Origin: Saccharopolyspora rhizosphaerae
GTDB lineage: Bacteria; Actinomycetota; Actinomycetes; Mycobacteriales; Pseudonocardiaceae
Reading direction: 5' to 3'
NCBI RefSeq assembly: GCF_003931915.1
Contig: NZ_RSAA01000026.1
Coordinates: 1 to 64,000 of the forward strand
Length of the DNA stretch: 64,000 nucleotides
In this document: one piece after another, positions 43,254-52,536 of the stretch
Layout: the number at the start of each line of letters is the position of its first letter
Position numbering within the stretch: the stretch's first letter is position 1
Translations under genes and position numbers: made by a program
Notes under the pieces: model-generated
Databases searched by the model: none
What the model was told of the DNA's origin: nothing
Seen by the model: only the letters and a program-made list of their open reading frames with translations

Positions 43254-45044
43254 CTACTCCTGGGCCATGTCGACGAAGCGGCTGTAGTGGAGCTGGTGGG
43301 CGACCGTGACGGTGGCCGTGGGGCCGGCACGGTGCTTGGCGATCATCAGGTCCGCTTCGCCCATGCGGGGGTCGTCCCGCTCGAAGGCGTCGGGGCGGTG
43401 GATCAGGATGACCATGTCCGCGTCCTGCTCCAGCGAACCCGACTCACGCAGGTCCGACAGCTGCGGCTTCTTGTCCGTGCGCTGCTCCGGGCCACGGTTG
43501 AGCTGGGAGATCGCCACCACGGGGACCTCGAGCTCCTTGGCCAGCAGCTTCAGGTTCCGGGAGAACTCCGAGACCTCCTGCTGACGGGATTCGACGCGCT
43601 TGCCCGAGGTCATCAGCTGCATGTAGTCGACCACGATGAGCTGGATGTCGTGCCGCTGCTTCAGCCGCCGGGCCTTGGCGCGGATCTCCATCATGGTCAG
43701 GTTCGGCGAGTCGTCGACGAACAGCGGCGCTTCGCTGATCTCGCTCATCCGCCGGGCCAGCCGCGTCCAGTCGTCGTCGGTCATGCGACCACCGCGCATG
43801 TCGCCGAGGCGGATGCGCGCCTCGGCGGAGAGCATGCGCATCACGATCTCGGTGCGCCCCATCTCCAGCGAGAAGATGACGCTCGCCAGGCCGTGCTTGA
43901 CCGACGCGGAGCGGGCGAAGTCCAGCCCGAGCGTCGAGTTGTGCGTGGGGATCATCGCCCGCGTCGCGAGGTAGAGGTGGTCGAACGCGTCGACCTCGAC
44001 GCAGCGGACCGGGACGCTCTCCACCGGCCGGACGTCGGTGAACTTCAGGTCAGCGCGGTGCGCCACGGGCGCCGGCCCCATCGCTGCCAGCTGCTCGGTG
44101 GTCACGACCACCGCCTCGTCGAGCGCCCACTGGTGCTGGGCGTCGGCGATGACCGTCGTGCCGTCGGAGAACTCGACCTCGTAGCACGGGCGGTCGTGCA
44201 TGACCTCGGTCGCGGCGACGACCTCGGTGGGCTTGCCGTCCGCACCGACGAGGTGGTCACCGACCGCGACCTCGCCCATCGTGGTCCAGCCGCCCGGCGT
44301 GGGCAGCACCGTGTCCAGGGCGAGCGCCTTGCCGACACCGGGCCGCGCGGCGACGATGATCATCTGACCGGCGTGGAGGCCGTTGGTCAGCGCGTCGAGG
44401 TCCGCGAAGCCGGTGGGGATCCCCTGGGACTCCCCACCCCGGGACGCGATCGCGTCGATCTCGTCCATCGTGGGCTGGAGGAGTTCCTCCAGCGCGTGGT
44501 AGTCCTCGCTGGCCTTGCGCTCGGTGACGTCGTAGATCGAGGCCTGGGCCCGGTCCACGACCTCCTCGATCGCCGCGCCCTCCGAGCCGTGGTAACCGAG
44601 CTGGACGATGCGCGTGCCCGCCTCGACCAGGCGGCGCAGGATCGCCTTCTCCGCGACGATCTCCGCGTAGTAGCCGGCGTTGGCGGCGGTCGGGACCGTG
44701 GCGATCAGGGTGTGCAGGTACGGAGCGCCGCCGACCTTGACCAGTTCCTGGCGGCGCTCGAGCTCGGCGGAGACGGTGATCGCGTCGGCGGGTTCACCGC
44801 GGCCGTAGAGGTCCAGGACGCAGTCGTAGATCGCCTGGTGCGCGGGGCGGTAGAAGTCGGTCGGGCTCAACGCCTCGACGACGTCGGCGATCGCGTCCTT
44901 GCTCAGCATCATGCCGCCGAGAACGGACTGCTCGGCAGCCAGGTCCTGCGGGGGCTGGCGCTCGAAGGTGCTGGCCCCGCCGGGTGCGCCTCCACCGCTG
45001 TCAGCGAAGTACGGGTCGTCCTCCCGCTCGTCGGGAACCGTCAC
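43254..45044 (-). CDS. dnaB: Replicative DNA helicase DnaB with an in-frame mini-intein
   Basis: DnaB is the hexameric helicase that unwinds DNA at the replication fork. The 596-residue precursor has an N-terminal domain (about 30-140) and a RecA-like helicase domain. Its P-loop is split: ARPGVGK (233-239) is followed by a 130-residue intein (240-369) and the helicase resumes at STLGLDFARS. The remaining 466 residues match an ordinary DnaB, with the later motifs VDYMQLMTS and LRESGSLEQDAD. It lies downstream of rplI in the rpsF-ssb-rpsR-rplI-dnaB order. Loss of splicing would leave the ATPase inactive. Confidence 0.97.
   Translation of the reverse strand: MTVPDEREDDPYFADSGGGAPGGASTFERQPPQDLAAEQSVLGGMMLSKDAIADVVEALSPTDFYRPAHQAIYDCVLDLYGRGEPADAITVSAELERRQELVKVGGAPYLHTLIATVPTAANAGYYAEIVAEKAILRRLVEAGTRIVQLGYHGSEGAAIEEVVDRAQASIYDVTERKASEDYHALEELLQPTMDEIDAIASRGGESQGIPTGFADLDALTNGLHAGQMIIVAARPGVGKALALDTVLPTPGGWTTMGEVAVGDHLVGADGKPTEVVAATEVMHDRPCYEVEFSDGTTVIADAQHQWALDEAVVVTTEQLAAMGPAPVAHRADLKFTDVRPVESVPVRCVEVDAFDHLYLATRAMIPTHNSTLGLDFARSASVKHGLASVIFSLEMGRTEIVMRMLSAEARIRLGDMRGGRMTDDDWTRLARRMSEISEAPLFVDDSPNLTMMEIRAKARRLKQRHDIQLIVVDYMQLMTSGKRVESRQQEVSEFSRNLKLLAKELEVPVVAISQLNRGPEQRTDKKPQLSDLRESGSLEQDADMVILIHRPDAFERDDPRMGEADLMIAKHRAGPTATVTVAHQLHYSRFVDMAQE
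43938..44327 (-). other. Class 3-type mini-intein in DnaB
   Basis: The 130-residue insert begins ALALDTVLPTPGGWTTMGEV and ends AMIPTHN before Ser. It has no homing endonuclease. The first residue is Ala, so the usual Cys1 or Ser1 nucleophile is absent. Instead it has the triplet known for class 3 inteins: Trp in block B (ADAQHQW), Cys in block F (PVRCVEVDAF) and Thr before the terminal HN (PTHN). In class 3 inteins the block F Cys starts splicing. It sits at the DnaB P-loop (GVGK/ST) site used by other actinobacterial and mycobacteriophage inteins. Confidence 0.9.
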
Positions 45045-45198
45045 CGGGACCCATCACCTCCTCCGGCCAGCAGCCTGCTCCCCGTGCGACCAGGCGATCC
45101 GATCAGCGCGTGCACCAGCCACGGTACCGAGAGCGGACCGTAGGCAGGAGAGCCCGCGCGCGAAGCTAGATCGCCCGCACAGAGCAAGCAACTCAAGT

Positions 45199-45294
45199 TG
45201 TGGATGAACATGGGGACAACCTGTGGATAGGCTGAACCGCCCTGGGGACAACTCCGGACAGCGTTCCGCCGCACTGGGGACAACTTGGGGACAA
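45199..45294. promoter_or_regulatory. Cluster of DnaA-box-like nonamers upstream of dnaB
   Basis: TGGGGACAA occurs four times in the same orientation at 45211-45219, 45243-45251, 45275-45283 and 45286-45294, each one base from the DnaA box TGTGGACAA. Weaker TGTGGA-type copies lie at 45199-45207, 45222-45230 and 45342-45350. They fill the 481-base non-coding gap between dnaB and rplI. This may be a DnaA-binding regulatory or titration site; it does not show the AT-rich unwinding region of an origin. Confidence 0.6.
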
Positions 45295-45456
45295 GTGGTC
45301 GCAGCCAAGCTGAAAGCGCAGGTCAGCGCTTGTTCGGAAGCTGTGGAAAGAATCCGTGGAAAACTCCCGGCGTGTCGCCACCACCGGCGTGTCGTTCTCA
45401 ACAGCGGTAGGTGATCAGCGCACCAGAACCGTGACCGCCCGTGCACGCCCAGGAGA

Positions 45457-45502
45457 CGGCATCGTCCACCCCGTCACGCGAATGCCGGAGTGGACGATGC
45501 CG
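45457..45502 (-). terminator. Terminator after rplI
   Basis: CGGCATCGTCCAC (45457-45469) and GTGGACGATGCCG (45490-45502) form a perfect 13-bp stem with a 20-base loop, 24 bases past the leftward rplI stop. Confidence 0.7.
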
Positions 45503-45526
45503 CTGGAAGAATCCGGTACTACCGGG

Positions 45527-45979
45527 TCACTGCTCGCCGGTGACCTCGACGTTGACGTTGGCCGTCACGTCGGGGTGCAGCTTCACGTCGACGACGTGCT
45601 TGCCCAGCGACTTGATGTGGCCGCGCAGCGAGACCGAACGCTTGTCGATGTTCGGGCCACCGGCCTTGCGGACCGCAGCGGCCACGTCGCCGCTGCTGAT
45701 CGAGCCGAACAGCTTGCCCTGCGGCGAGACCTTCGCGGTCAGCGTGACCGACTCCAGGTTCTGCAGCTGCTGCTTGAGCTCGTGGGCGTGCTCCAGGTTC
45801 CGCACCCGGCGGTTCTCCTGGACGCGACGGATCGTCTCGACCTGCTTCTGCGCGCCCTTGGTGGCCACGATGGCCAGGTTGCGGGGCAGCAGGTAGTTCC
45901 GCGCGTAACCGTCCTTGACCTCGACGATGTCGCCGGACTCGCCGAGACCGGACACGTCAGCGGTGAGGATGATCTTCAT
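45527..45979 (-). CDS. rplI: 50S ribosomal protein L9
   Basis: L9 bridges the base of the L1 stalk and helps hold frame. The 150-residue protein shows the N-domain signature DGYARNYLLPRNLAIVATKG at about 24-43, the long connecting helix (RRVQENRRVRNLEHAHELKQ) and the C-domain. It is the last gene of the rpsF-ssb-rpsR-rplI run. Confidence 0.98.
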   Translation of the reverse strand: MKIILTADVSGLGESGDIVEVKDGYARNYLLPRNLAIVATKGAQKQVETIRRVQENRRVRNLEHAHELKQQLQNLESVTLTAKVSPQGKLFGSISSGDVAAAVRKAGGPNIDKRSVSLRGHIKSLGKHVVDVKLHPDVTANVNVEVTGEQ

Positions 45980-45998
45980 GACGTGACTCCTTCCCGAA

Positions 45999-46235
45999 TC
46001 AGCGAGCGGTCGAGGTGTAGGGCAGCAGCGCCATCTCGCGCGCGTTCTTCACCGCGATGGCGACGTCGCGCTGGTGCTGGCTGCAGTTGCCGGTAACCCG
46101 GCGGGCACGGATCTTGCCGCGGTCGGAGATGTACTTCCGCAGCAGAGTGGTGTCCTTGTAGTCGATCAGCGTGGCCTTGTCCTTGCAGAACACGCAGACC
46201 TTCTTCTTCGGCTTGCGCACAGGCGCCTTGGCCAT
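45999..46235 (-). CDS. rpsR: 30S ribosomal protein S18 (cysteine-containing form)
   Basis: This 78-residue S18 begins [20 protein letters not shown] and has [20 protein letters not shown]. The CxxC pair together with the CSQH segment matches the zinc-binding (C+) form. Actinobacteria often carry a second, cysteine-free S18 elsewhere that is used under zinc starvation. It lies 19 bases upstream of rplI. Confidence 0.97.
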   Translation of the reverse strand: MAKAPVRKPKKKVCVFCKDKATLIDYKDTTLLRKYISDRGKIRARRVTGNCSQHQRDVAIAVKNAREMALLPYTSTAR

Positions 46236-46285
46236 GGGTCTTCCTCCCGAACGAAAAACTTCCTAAGCGTTAGCTGCGGCGGCCG

Positions 46286-46771
46286 TCAGAACGGCGGCTC
46301 GTCGCTGAAGCCTCCACCGGACCCCGCCGGCGGGGCCGAACCCCACGGGTCGTCGGCCGGCGGGCCGGCCGGGGCGCTGCCGCCACCGAAACCGCCGCCA
46401 CCACCGCGGCTGACCTTGTTGACCTTGGCGGTCGCGTAGCGCAGAGCCGGGCCGATCTCGTCGACCTCGAGCTCGACGACCGTGCGCTTCTCGCCTTCCT
46501 TGGTCTCGAAGGACCGCTGGCGCAACCGACCCTGCGCGATCACCCGCATGCCCCGGGTCAGCGTCTCGGCCACGTTCTCCGCGGCCTGCCGCCAGATGTT
46601 GCAGCGCAGGAACAGCGCCTCGCCGTCCTTCCACTCGCCGGTCTGGCGGTCGAAGGTCCGGGGCGTGGACGCGATCGTGAAGTTCGCGACCGCGGCGCCC
46701 GACGGGGTGAAGCGCAGCTCCGGGTCGGCGGTCAGGTTCCCGACCACCGTGATTACCGTTTCACCAGCCAT
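46286..46771 (-). CDS. ssb: Single-stranded DNA-binding protein
   Basis: SSB coats single-stranded DNA in replication and repair and recruits partners through its tail. The 161-residue protein has an OB-fold ([39 protein letters not shown]), a Gly-rich linker and the canonical acidic tip DEPPF. It sits between rpsF and rpsR. The tail ending in Phe supports full function. Confidence 0.98.
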   Translation of the reverse strand: MAGETVITVVGNLTADPELRFTPSGAAVANFTIASTPRTFDRQTGEWKDGEALFLRCNIWRQAAENVAETLTRGMRVIAQGRLRQRSFETKEGEKRTVVELEVDEIGPALRYATAKVNKVSRGGGGGFGGGSAPAGPPADDPWGSAPPAGSGGGFSDEPPF

Positions 46772-46813
46772 GACCTGGGGACTCCAGTCTGGTCGTCAGC
46801 GGGTACGACGTGG

Positions 46814-47155
46814 TCAGGCGGACGCCTTGGCGGCACGGGCCTTGGCGGCGCGAGCGGCCTTGCGGGGCTCGACGATCTTCCGCTGGACCTTGGTCCGCAG
46901 GATCGACTCGTTGAGGTTCAGCTGACGCTCCAGCTCCTTGACGGTGGCCGGCTCAGCGTTGAGGTCCAGGACGACGTAGATGCCCTCGGAGTTCTTGTTG
47001 ATCTCGAAGGACAGCCGACGACGGCCCCAGACGTCGACCTTCTCGACGGTGCCACCGTCGTTGCGGACGACGTTGAGGAAGTTCTCCAGGGACGGAGCGA
47101 CGGTGCGCTCGTCCAGGCTCGGGTCCAGGATGACCATGAGCTCGTAGTGACGCAT
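46814..47155 (-). CDS. rpsF: 30S ribosomal protein S6
   Basis: S6 binds S18 on the platform of the small subunit. The 113-residue protein has [20 protein letters not shown], the strand [14 protein letters not shown] and a basic tail ([16 protein letters not shown]). I chose ATG 47155 by comparison with the usual MRHYE opening. An ATG nine bases upstream (47164) lies closer to the AGGAGG box and may also be used. It is the first gene of the cluster. Confidence 0.96.
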   Translation of the reverse strand: MRHYELMVILDPSLDERTVAPSLENFLNVVRNDGGTVEKVDVWGRRRLSFEINKNSEGIYVVLDLNAEPATVKELERQLNLNESILRTKVQRKIVEPRKAARAAKARAAKASA

Positions 47156-47302
47156 GAAGACCATTCACCTCCTGTGGACTCACGGCCACGGACTTTCCGT
47201 GGCAGGAGGGTCGTTCGCGTCGACGAACTGGTCAACGGTAGCAAGGAGGACCGACCGTCCCGACACCGCCCTCACCACCGGCGAGTCGGGAGATCGTGCA
47301 GC

Positions 47303-48247
47303 TCAGTGGCGGCGCAGGACCCAGGCGCGCACGAGGCCCGCGGTCACGGCCGCGAGGGAGATCGCCGCGATGAGCACCGGCAGGGCGACCCGCTCGGAGA
47401 CCTCCGTGGGGAGGGCCTCCGCCTGGCCGGCCGCGCGGATCTCGTCCTGCTCGTCCTGGGCGCGCCGGCGCTCCTCGGCCTGGCGAGCCAGGTCACCCAC
47501 GTCGGGCGCCATGCCGGGCACCTGCCCGTAGCGTGCCTGCGCCCACGGCAGCGACGCACCGCGCAGGCTCGGCGGCAGCATGCTGACCGCGGCCGGAGCC
47601 CCGCTGGCGGTGGGCGTGGTCGGCACCGGAGCCGTGGCGGGCGCCGACCGGGGCGGAGCCACCGGCGCGGGGGCCGGGGCCGGGGAGGTCGACTCCGGCG
47701 GCGGATCCTCGGACGAGGGCGGCGGGGACTGCTCCTCGGAGGACGGCGGAGGCTGCTCCTCCTCCGGCTCCGGGGTGTTGACCGTGACCGAGTTGCCGAG
47801 GCTGACGAGGTTGGTGAAGTGGAAGCGGACCGCCTCCACCTTGTCCTCCGGTAGGCCCAGCGAGGTCAGGCGCGGTGTCGCGGCTTGGGCGATCTCGCGG
47901 CCGGAGAAGGAGTTGGTCCCGGGTTCGGCGACGCCGAGGGTGATCGGGCTGCCTGCGGCGAACTCCTCGGAGGCCTGGGTGGCGGGACCGAAGGCCAGCG
48001 GCATGGCCAGCAGCACGGCCTGGTTGAGCTTGAAGTCCAGGGTCCCGGGCAGCACCGCGACCGGCTGCCCGGCATCGCCGGAGACGATGACGATGGGCTG
48101 GTCGACCACCAGCGGTTCAGCGGCACCGGCGGCGCCTGCGCCGAAGCAGCTGCCGGCCAGGACGGCCAGACCCGCGGCACCAGCGGACACGGTGCGGCGG
48201 AGCGCGCCGGGTTTGATGAGCGGGTTGGGGTTACCCCTGGCACCCAT
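47303..48247 (-). CDS. Secreted, proline-rich cell-surface protein with C-terminal anchor
   Basis: The 314-residue protein has a signal peptide (AGLAVLAGSCFGAGAAGAA, cut near residue 42), a conserved-looking globular region to about 165, a Pro/Ser/Glu-rich spacer (EQPPPSSEEQSPPPSSEDPP and further) to about 220, then a charged helix (EERRRAQDEQDEIRAAG) and a final membrane helix with Arg-rich end (LVRAWVLRRH). This layout suggests a surface protein held in the membrane from its C-terminus. I do not recognise its family. ATG 48247 is preceded by GAGG. Confidence 0.82.
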   Translation of the reverse strand: MGARGNPNPLIKPGALRRTVSAGAAGLAVLAGSCFGAGAAGAAEPLVVDQPIVIVSGDAGQPVAVLPGTLDFKLNQAVLLAMPLAFGPATQASEEFAAGSPITLGVAEPGTNSFSGREIAQAATPRLTSLGLPEDKVEAVRFHFTNLVSLGNSVTVNTPEPEEEQPPPSSEEQSPPPSSEDPPPESTSPAPAPAPVAPPRSAPATAPVPTTPTASGAPAAVSMLPPSLRGASLPWAQARYGQVPGMAPDVGDLARQAEERRRAQDEQDEIRAAGQAEALPTEVSERVALPVLIAAISLAAVTAGLVRAWVLRRH

Positions 48248-48401
48248 TGCTCGCCTCCTCGCGTACGGCTCCTGATCGACAGTCACTGTCCCAAAGCTCC
48301 TAACGCGTGAGTACCGCCTTTGGTTGCGGTGGTCCGGCAAATCCGTGGATCTCCCACCCCGTGGAACCGCCGGGTACGACGACCGGGTCGGCGGGGGCGC
48401 A

Positions 48402-48407
48402 TAGACT
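48402..48407 (+). promoter_or_regulatory. Probable -10 box of a leaderless nfo transcript
   Basis: TAGACT lies seven bases before ATG 48415, the spacing for a start point at or next to the ATG. The same hexamer stands before osmC at 37473. No ribosome binding site is present. Confidence 0.5.
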
Positions 48408-48414
48408 GCTCGCC

Positions 48415-49182
48415 ATGCGTATCGGCGCCCACGTTCGCGATGACGACCCCCTGACCGCCGCCGCTGAGCGCGGCGCGGAGGTGGTGCAGTTCTTCCTGTC
48501 CGACCCGCAGGGGTGGAAGGCGCCGAAGCCGCACCCGCACGCGGAACAGCTGCGCGACAGCGACGTGGACGTCTTCATCCACGCACCTTATGTGATCAAC
48601 GTGGCCTCCTTGAACAACAGGATCCGCATCCCGTCGCGGAAGTCCGTCGCGCAGCAGGCCAAGGCCGCCGCGGCGGTGGGCGCGAAGGGGTTGATCGTGC
48701 ACGGCGGCCACGTGACCAAGGACGACGACCCGGCAGAGGGCGTCGCGAACTGGCGCAAGCTCTTCGAGCGGCAGGCCGAGGAGGGCGGTTTCGAGGTCCC
48801 GATCCTGATCGAGAACACCGCCGGCGGCGCCAACGCGATGGCCCGGCGGTTCGACGCGCTGGCCGAGCTGTGGGACGCGGTGGGCGAGTTCGGCGCCGGG
48901 TTCTGCTTCGACACCTGCCACGCGCACGCGGCGGGCGAGGAGCTGGTCGACGCCGTGGACCGGGTCAAGGCCATCACGGGCCGGATCGACCTGGTCCACC
49001 TCAACGACTCGCGGGACGAGTTCGGGTCGTCGCGGGACCGGCACGCCAACATCGGTTCGGGCAACATCGATCCCGAGCTCCTGGTGGGCGTGGTGTCGAA
49101 GGCCGGTGCGCCGGTGGTGCTCGAGACCCCGGCGGAGGGGCAGGCCGCCGACATCGAGTTCCTGCGCTCGAAGGCGAGCTGA
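48415..49182 (+). CDS. nfo: Endonuclease IV (AP endonuclease)
   Basis: Nfo cuts DNA at abasic sites in base excision repair. The 255-residue TIM-barrel protein starts [20 protein letters not shown]. Metal ligands are visible in [65 protein letters not shown] and VLETPAEG. The three-metal site is intact. The promoter looks leaderless. It is divergent from the surface-protein gene. Confidence 0.96.
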   Translation: MRIGAHVRDDDPLTAAAERGAEVVQFFLSDPQGWKAPKPHPHAEQLRDSDVDVFIHAPYVINVASLNNRIRIPSRKSVAQQAKAAAAVGAKGLIVHGGHVTKDDDPAEGVANWRKLFERQAEEGGFEVPILIENTAGGANAMARRFDALAELWDAVGEFGAGFCFDTCHAHAAGEELVDAVDRVKAITGRIDLVHLNDSRDEFGSSRDRHANIGSGNIDPELLVGVVSKAGAPVVLETPAEGQAADIEFLRSKAS

Positions 49183-49241
49183 CCAGAGGTCTTCCCGGTC
49201 AGCCCGGGTGAGAGGAGCCCGGTATCAGGGTCGCGCGCGGC

Positions 49242-50552
49242 TTGACGGTGTCGGCGTTGGCGGTGTTGTGCCTGCTGACGGCCGTGACCTTGGCACTGGG
49301 ATACGCGAACAAGGCGCGGTGCACGGGTCCGGAGTTCAACGAGTGGGGCCGCTCGGGGCCGGACTACCAGATGCGGTCGTACCGGGACGTCTGCTACTCG
49401 GACGTCCAGAACCTGTGGGTGGGCCGGGACATCGACCGGCACGTGTTCCCGTACGTGCACGGCGGCATCGACCCGGACGGCTCGCTGTGGGGCGGGGTCG
49501 TCGAGTACCCGGTGCTGACCGGCGTCCTGATGTGGTTGGGCGCCCTCTTCGTCGACACCGACGCCGGTTTCCTGCTGTCCTCGGCGCTGCTGATGGCGCC
49601 GTTCGGGTTGGCCGTGGCGTGGTGGCTGGGCCGGTTGAGCCGCTGGCGAGCGCTGCTGTGGGCGCTCGGCCCGCCGCTGGTGCTCTACGCCTTCCACAAC
49701 TGGGACCTGCCGGTGGTGGCCAGCGCGGTCGCGGCGGTGTACGTGATGCACCGCTGGCGGGCCCCGTTGGCGCGGCGGTCGACGGTGGCGGCGGTGCTGC
49801 TCGGATTGGGTTTCGCGTTGAAGGTCTACCCGGCGATCTTCGTGCTGCCGCTGGCCTTGCACGTGTTCACCGAGGGCGGCCGGGACTGGCGCGGCGCGGT
49901 GCGGGTCGCTGGCGCGGCGGCGGGGACTGCGGTGCTGGTCAACGTGCCCTTCGCGCTGGCGGGTTTCCAGGGCTGGGCCGCGTCGTTCGAGTTCCAGTCC
50001 CGGCGTCAGGTCGACATCAGCACGAACTCGGTCTGGTACTGGGGTTTCCGGCACTGGACCGGTGACGACGGCTTCCAGGACGCGATGGGGATCATCTCGC
50101 CGGGCCTGGTGCTGGCGTCGTTCGCGATCGCGTGCTGGGTCGGCTGGCTGCGGTACGAGAAGACCGGCAGCTACCCGTGGGTGCAGGTGTCGGCCGCGAT
50201 GCTGTGCGGGTTCCTGCTGCTGCACAAGGTCCACTCGCCGCAGTACACGTTGTGGCTGCTGCCGTTCTTCGTGCTGGTGCAGGTGCGCTGGGGCTGGATC
50301 GCGGCGTACTTCGCGGCGGACTTCGCGATGTGCACCGGCATCTTCCGCTGGCTGCACCTGAACAACGCGGGCGAACCGAGCGGCGTCCACGACGGTTTCG
50401 CGGCCCAGGCCTTGATGATCGGCGTCTGGGGCCGCGCGGCGCTGCTGGTCGGGCTCTTCGTGGCGTTCCTCGCCACCCGCACGACCATCGACGACCGCGA
50501 GGACACTCCCGCACCGTCCCCCGCCCCGGAGGGCACCCGGGTCACCGGCTGA
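49242..50552 (+). CDS. Polytopic GT87-like (DUF2029) glycosyltransferase
   Basis: This 436-residue protein has about 10-12 helices and the pattern of polyprenyl-phosphate-sugar transferases of the GT87/GT-C kind: an early loop with Asp (RDVCYSDVQNLWVGRDIDRH, about 47-66), VEYPVLTGVLMW and FALKVYPAIFVLPLALH. Such enzymes add mannose or arabinose to lipoglycans or proteins outside the membrane. The start is uncertain. TTG 49242 or GTG 49248 has no ribosome binding site, whereas GAGGAG lies six bases before an in-frame ATC at 49224. It follows nfo by 59 bases. Confidence 0.87.
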   Translation: MTVSALAVLCLLTAVTLALGYANKARCTGPEFNEWGRSGPDYQMRSYRDVCYSDVQNLWVGRDIDRHVFPYVHGGIDPDGSLWGGVVEYPVLTGVLMWLGALFVDTDAGFLLSSALLMAPFGLAVAWWLGRLSRWRALLWALGPPLVLYAFHNWDLPVVASAVAAVYVMHRWRAPLARRSTVAAVLLGLGFALKVYPAIFVLPLALHVFTEGGRDWRGAVRVAGAAAGTAVLVNVPFALAGFQGWAASFEFQSRRQVDISTNSVWYWGFRHWTGDDGFQDAMGIISPGLVLASFAIACWVGWLRYEKTGSYPWVQVSAAMLCGFLLLHKVHSPQYTLWLLPFFVLVQVRWGWIAAYFAADFAMCTGIFRWLHLNNAGEPSGVHDGFAAQALMIGVWGRAALLVGLFVAFLATRTTIDDREDTPAPSPAPEGTRVTG

Positions 50553-50597
50553 ACCTCCCCGCCGGTTCCAGGTCCGAAGCGGGCGCCCACGAACGAA

Positions 50598-50628
50598 GAG
50601 GGACCTGCGGCCGAGCCGCAGGTCCCTC
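50598..50628. terminator. Terminator between GT87 and acyl-CoA dehydrogenase genes
   Basis: GAGGGACCTGCGG and CCGCAGGTCCCTC form a perfect 13-bp stem with a 5-base loop between converging genes. Confidence 0.8.
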
Positions 50629-50645
50629 CTGTCGCAGGGGTCCGA

Positions 50646-52487
50646 TCAGAAGGCGGACTCGTCGACCTCCATGAGGGAGTTGTCGGCGGCCTCGATGATC
50701 TTGCGACGACCGGTCAGCTCGGGCAGCACGTTCTTGGCGAAGAAGCGGTTCACCGCGACCTTGCCCTGGTAGAACGACTCGTCCTTGCCGGCACCGGCGT
50801 CGAGGGCGGCGAGCGCGATCTCGGCCTGCTGCAGCAGCTTCCAGCCGATGAGCAGGTCACCGACCGACATCAGGAACGAGACGGCGTGCTGGCCGACCTT
50901 GTAGATGTTCTTGATCTCGTCCTGGGCGGAGGTCAGGAACTCGAACAGCGTGCCGAGCTGGCCCTGGACGTCGCCGAGGGCCCGGGTGAGCAGCTCGCGC
51001 TCCTCCTTGAGGCGCTCGTCGGCGTTCGGGTTCTCCAGCGTCTTCTGGATCTCGCTCGCCACGTGGCCGATCGCCGCGCCCTTGTTGCGGACGATCTTGC
51101 GGAAGAAGAAGTCCTGCGCCTGGATCGCGGTGGTGCCCTCGTAGAGGCTGTCGATCTTGGCGTCGCGGATGTACTGCTCGATCGGGTAGTCCTGCAGGAA
51201 GCCGGAGCCGCCGAGGGTCTGCAGCGAGTGCGTGAGCATCTCGTAGGCGCGCTCGGAGCCGACGCCCTTCACGATCGGGAGCAGCAGGTCGTTGACGGCC
51301 TCGGCGAGGCTCACGTCGCTGCCGTCGTGCTTGCCCTGGGCGACCTGGTCCTGGTAGTCGGCCGTGTAGAGGTAGATGGCGCGCAGGCCCTCGGAGTAGG
51401 CCTTCTGCAGCATCAGGGCGCGGCGCACGTCCGGGTGGTGCGTGGTGGTGACGCGCGGCGCGGTCTTGTCGGTGCTGCGGGTCAGGTCCGCGCCCTGCAC
51501 GCGCTCCTTGGCGTACTCCAGCGCGTTGAGGTAGCCGGTGGACAGGGTCGCGATGGCCTTGGTGCCGACCATCATCCGCGCGTACTCGATGACCTGGAAC
51601 ATCTGCGCGATGCCGTCGTGCACCTCGCCGAGCAGCCAGCCCTTGGCGGGGGTGCCGTGCTGGCCGAAGGTGAGCTCGCAGGTGGCGGAGGCGTTGATGC
51701 CCATCTTGTGCTCGACGTTGGTGACGTACACGCCGTTGCGCTCGCCGGGCTCACCGGTCTCGCTGTCGAAGTGGTACTTCGGCAGCAGGAACAGGCTCAG
51801 GCCCTTGGTGCCGGGCTTGGGCTCGATGCCCGGGCCCTCGGGGCGGGCCAGCACCAGGTGCATGATGTTCTCGGTCATGTCCTGGTCAGCCGAGGTGATG
51901 AAGCGCTTGACGCCCTCGAGGTGCCAGCTGCCGTCCTCCTGCTGGACCGCCTTGGTGCGGCCGGAGCCGACGTCGGAACCCGCGTCGGGCTCGGTGAGGA
52001 CCATGGTGGCGCCCCAGCCGCGCTCGATCATGTGCTGAGCCCACTTCTGCTGCTCCTCCGTGCCGTTCTTCCAGAGGATCGTCGCGAAGTTGGGGCCCGC
52101 CATGTACATGTAGATCGGCGGGTTGGCGCCGAGGATCAGCTCCCCGGCGGCCCAGTTGACGGTCGGGGGGATGCCGTAGCCGCCGAGCTCGTCCGGCAGG
52201 CCGATCCGCCACCACTCACCGTCCATGACCGCCTGGTAGGACTTCTTGAACGACTCCGGGAGGGTCACCGAGTGGGTGGCCGGGTCGAAGTGCGCGCCCT
52301 GGCGGTCGCCTTCGACGAACGAATCGGCGAGCGGGCCGGTGGCGAGGTCGTTGAGTTCGGAAAGCACGCCACGAACGGTGTCCTGGTCGGCCTGCTCGAA
52401 AGCGCCCTTGCCCAGTCGGTCCTGCACCTTGAGGACCTCGAACAGGTTGAACTCGAGGTCTCGGACGTTGCTCTTGTAGTGGCCCAT
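50646..52487 (-). CDS. Acyl-CoA dehydrogenase, FadE5-like
   Basis: The 613-residue protein has the acyl-CoA dehydrogenase N-terminal, middle ([19 protein letters not shown] near 165) and C-terminal ([20 protein letters not shown] near 430) domains plus an extra C-terminal helical domain of about 130 residues, the layout of mycobacterial FadE5. These oxidise medium to long acyl-CoAs, passing electrons through ETF to EtfD, which is also in this window. ATG 52487 is the start. Two TTAC-N6-GTAA dyads upstream are likely TetR-type operators. Confidence 0.93.
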   Translation of the reverse strand: MGHYKSNVRDLEFNLFEVLKVQDRLGKGAFEQADQDTVRGVLSELNDLATGPLADSFVEGDRQGAHFDPATHSVTLPESFKKSYQAVMDGEWWRIGLPDELGGYGIPPTVNWAAGELILGANPPIYMYMAGPNFATILWKNGTEEQQKWAQHMIERGWGATMVLTEPDAGSDVGSGRTKAVQQEDGSWHLEGVKRFITSADQDMTENIMHLVLARPEGPGIEPKPGTKGLSLFLLPKYHFDSETGEPGERNGVYVTNVEHKMGINASATCELTFGQHGTPAKGWLLGEVHDGIAQMFQVIEYARMMVGTKAIATLSTGYLNALEYAKERVQGADLTRSTDKTAPRVTTTHHPDVRRALMLQKAYSEGLRAIYLYTADYQDQVAQGKHDGSDVSLAEAVNDLLLPIVKGVGSERAYEMLTHSLQTLGGSGFLQDYPIEQYIRDAKIDSLYEGTTAIQAQDFFFRKIVRNKGAAIGHVASEIQKTLENPNADERLKEERELLTRALGDVQGQLGTLFEFLTSAQDEIKNIYKVGQHAVSFLMSVGDLLIGWKLLQQAEIALAALDAGAGKDESFYQGKVAVNRFFAKNVLPELTGRRKIIEAADNSLMEVDESAF

Positions 52488-52536
52488 CGAAGGCTCCCTC
52501 TTGCGCGCTGCTGCGGGTGGGCCCGGCTACGAGCCC

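Noticed and set aside
43254-45044. DnaB P-loop insert as an assembly error or transposon
   Set aside because: The insert is in frame, has intein blocks at both ends and lies at a known intein insertion site, so it is reported as an intein.
45045-45526. Chromosomal origin of replication (oriC)
   Set aside because: DnaA-like boxes are present, but there is no AT-rich unwinding region and dnaA, dnaN, rpmH and parAB are not adjacent.
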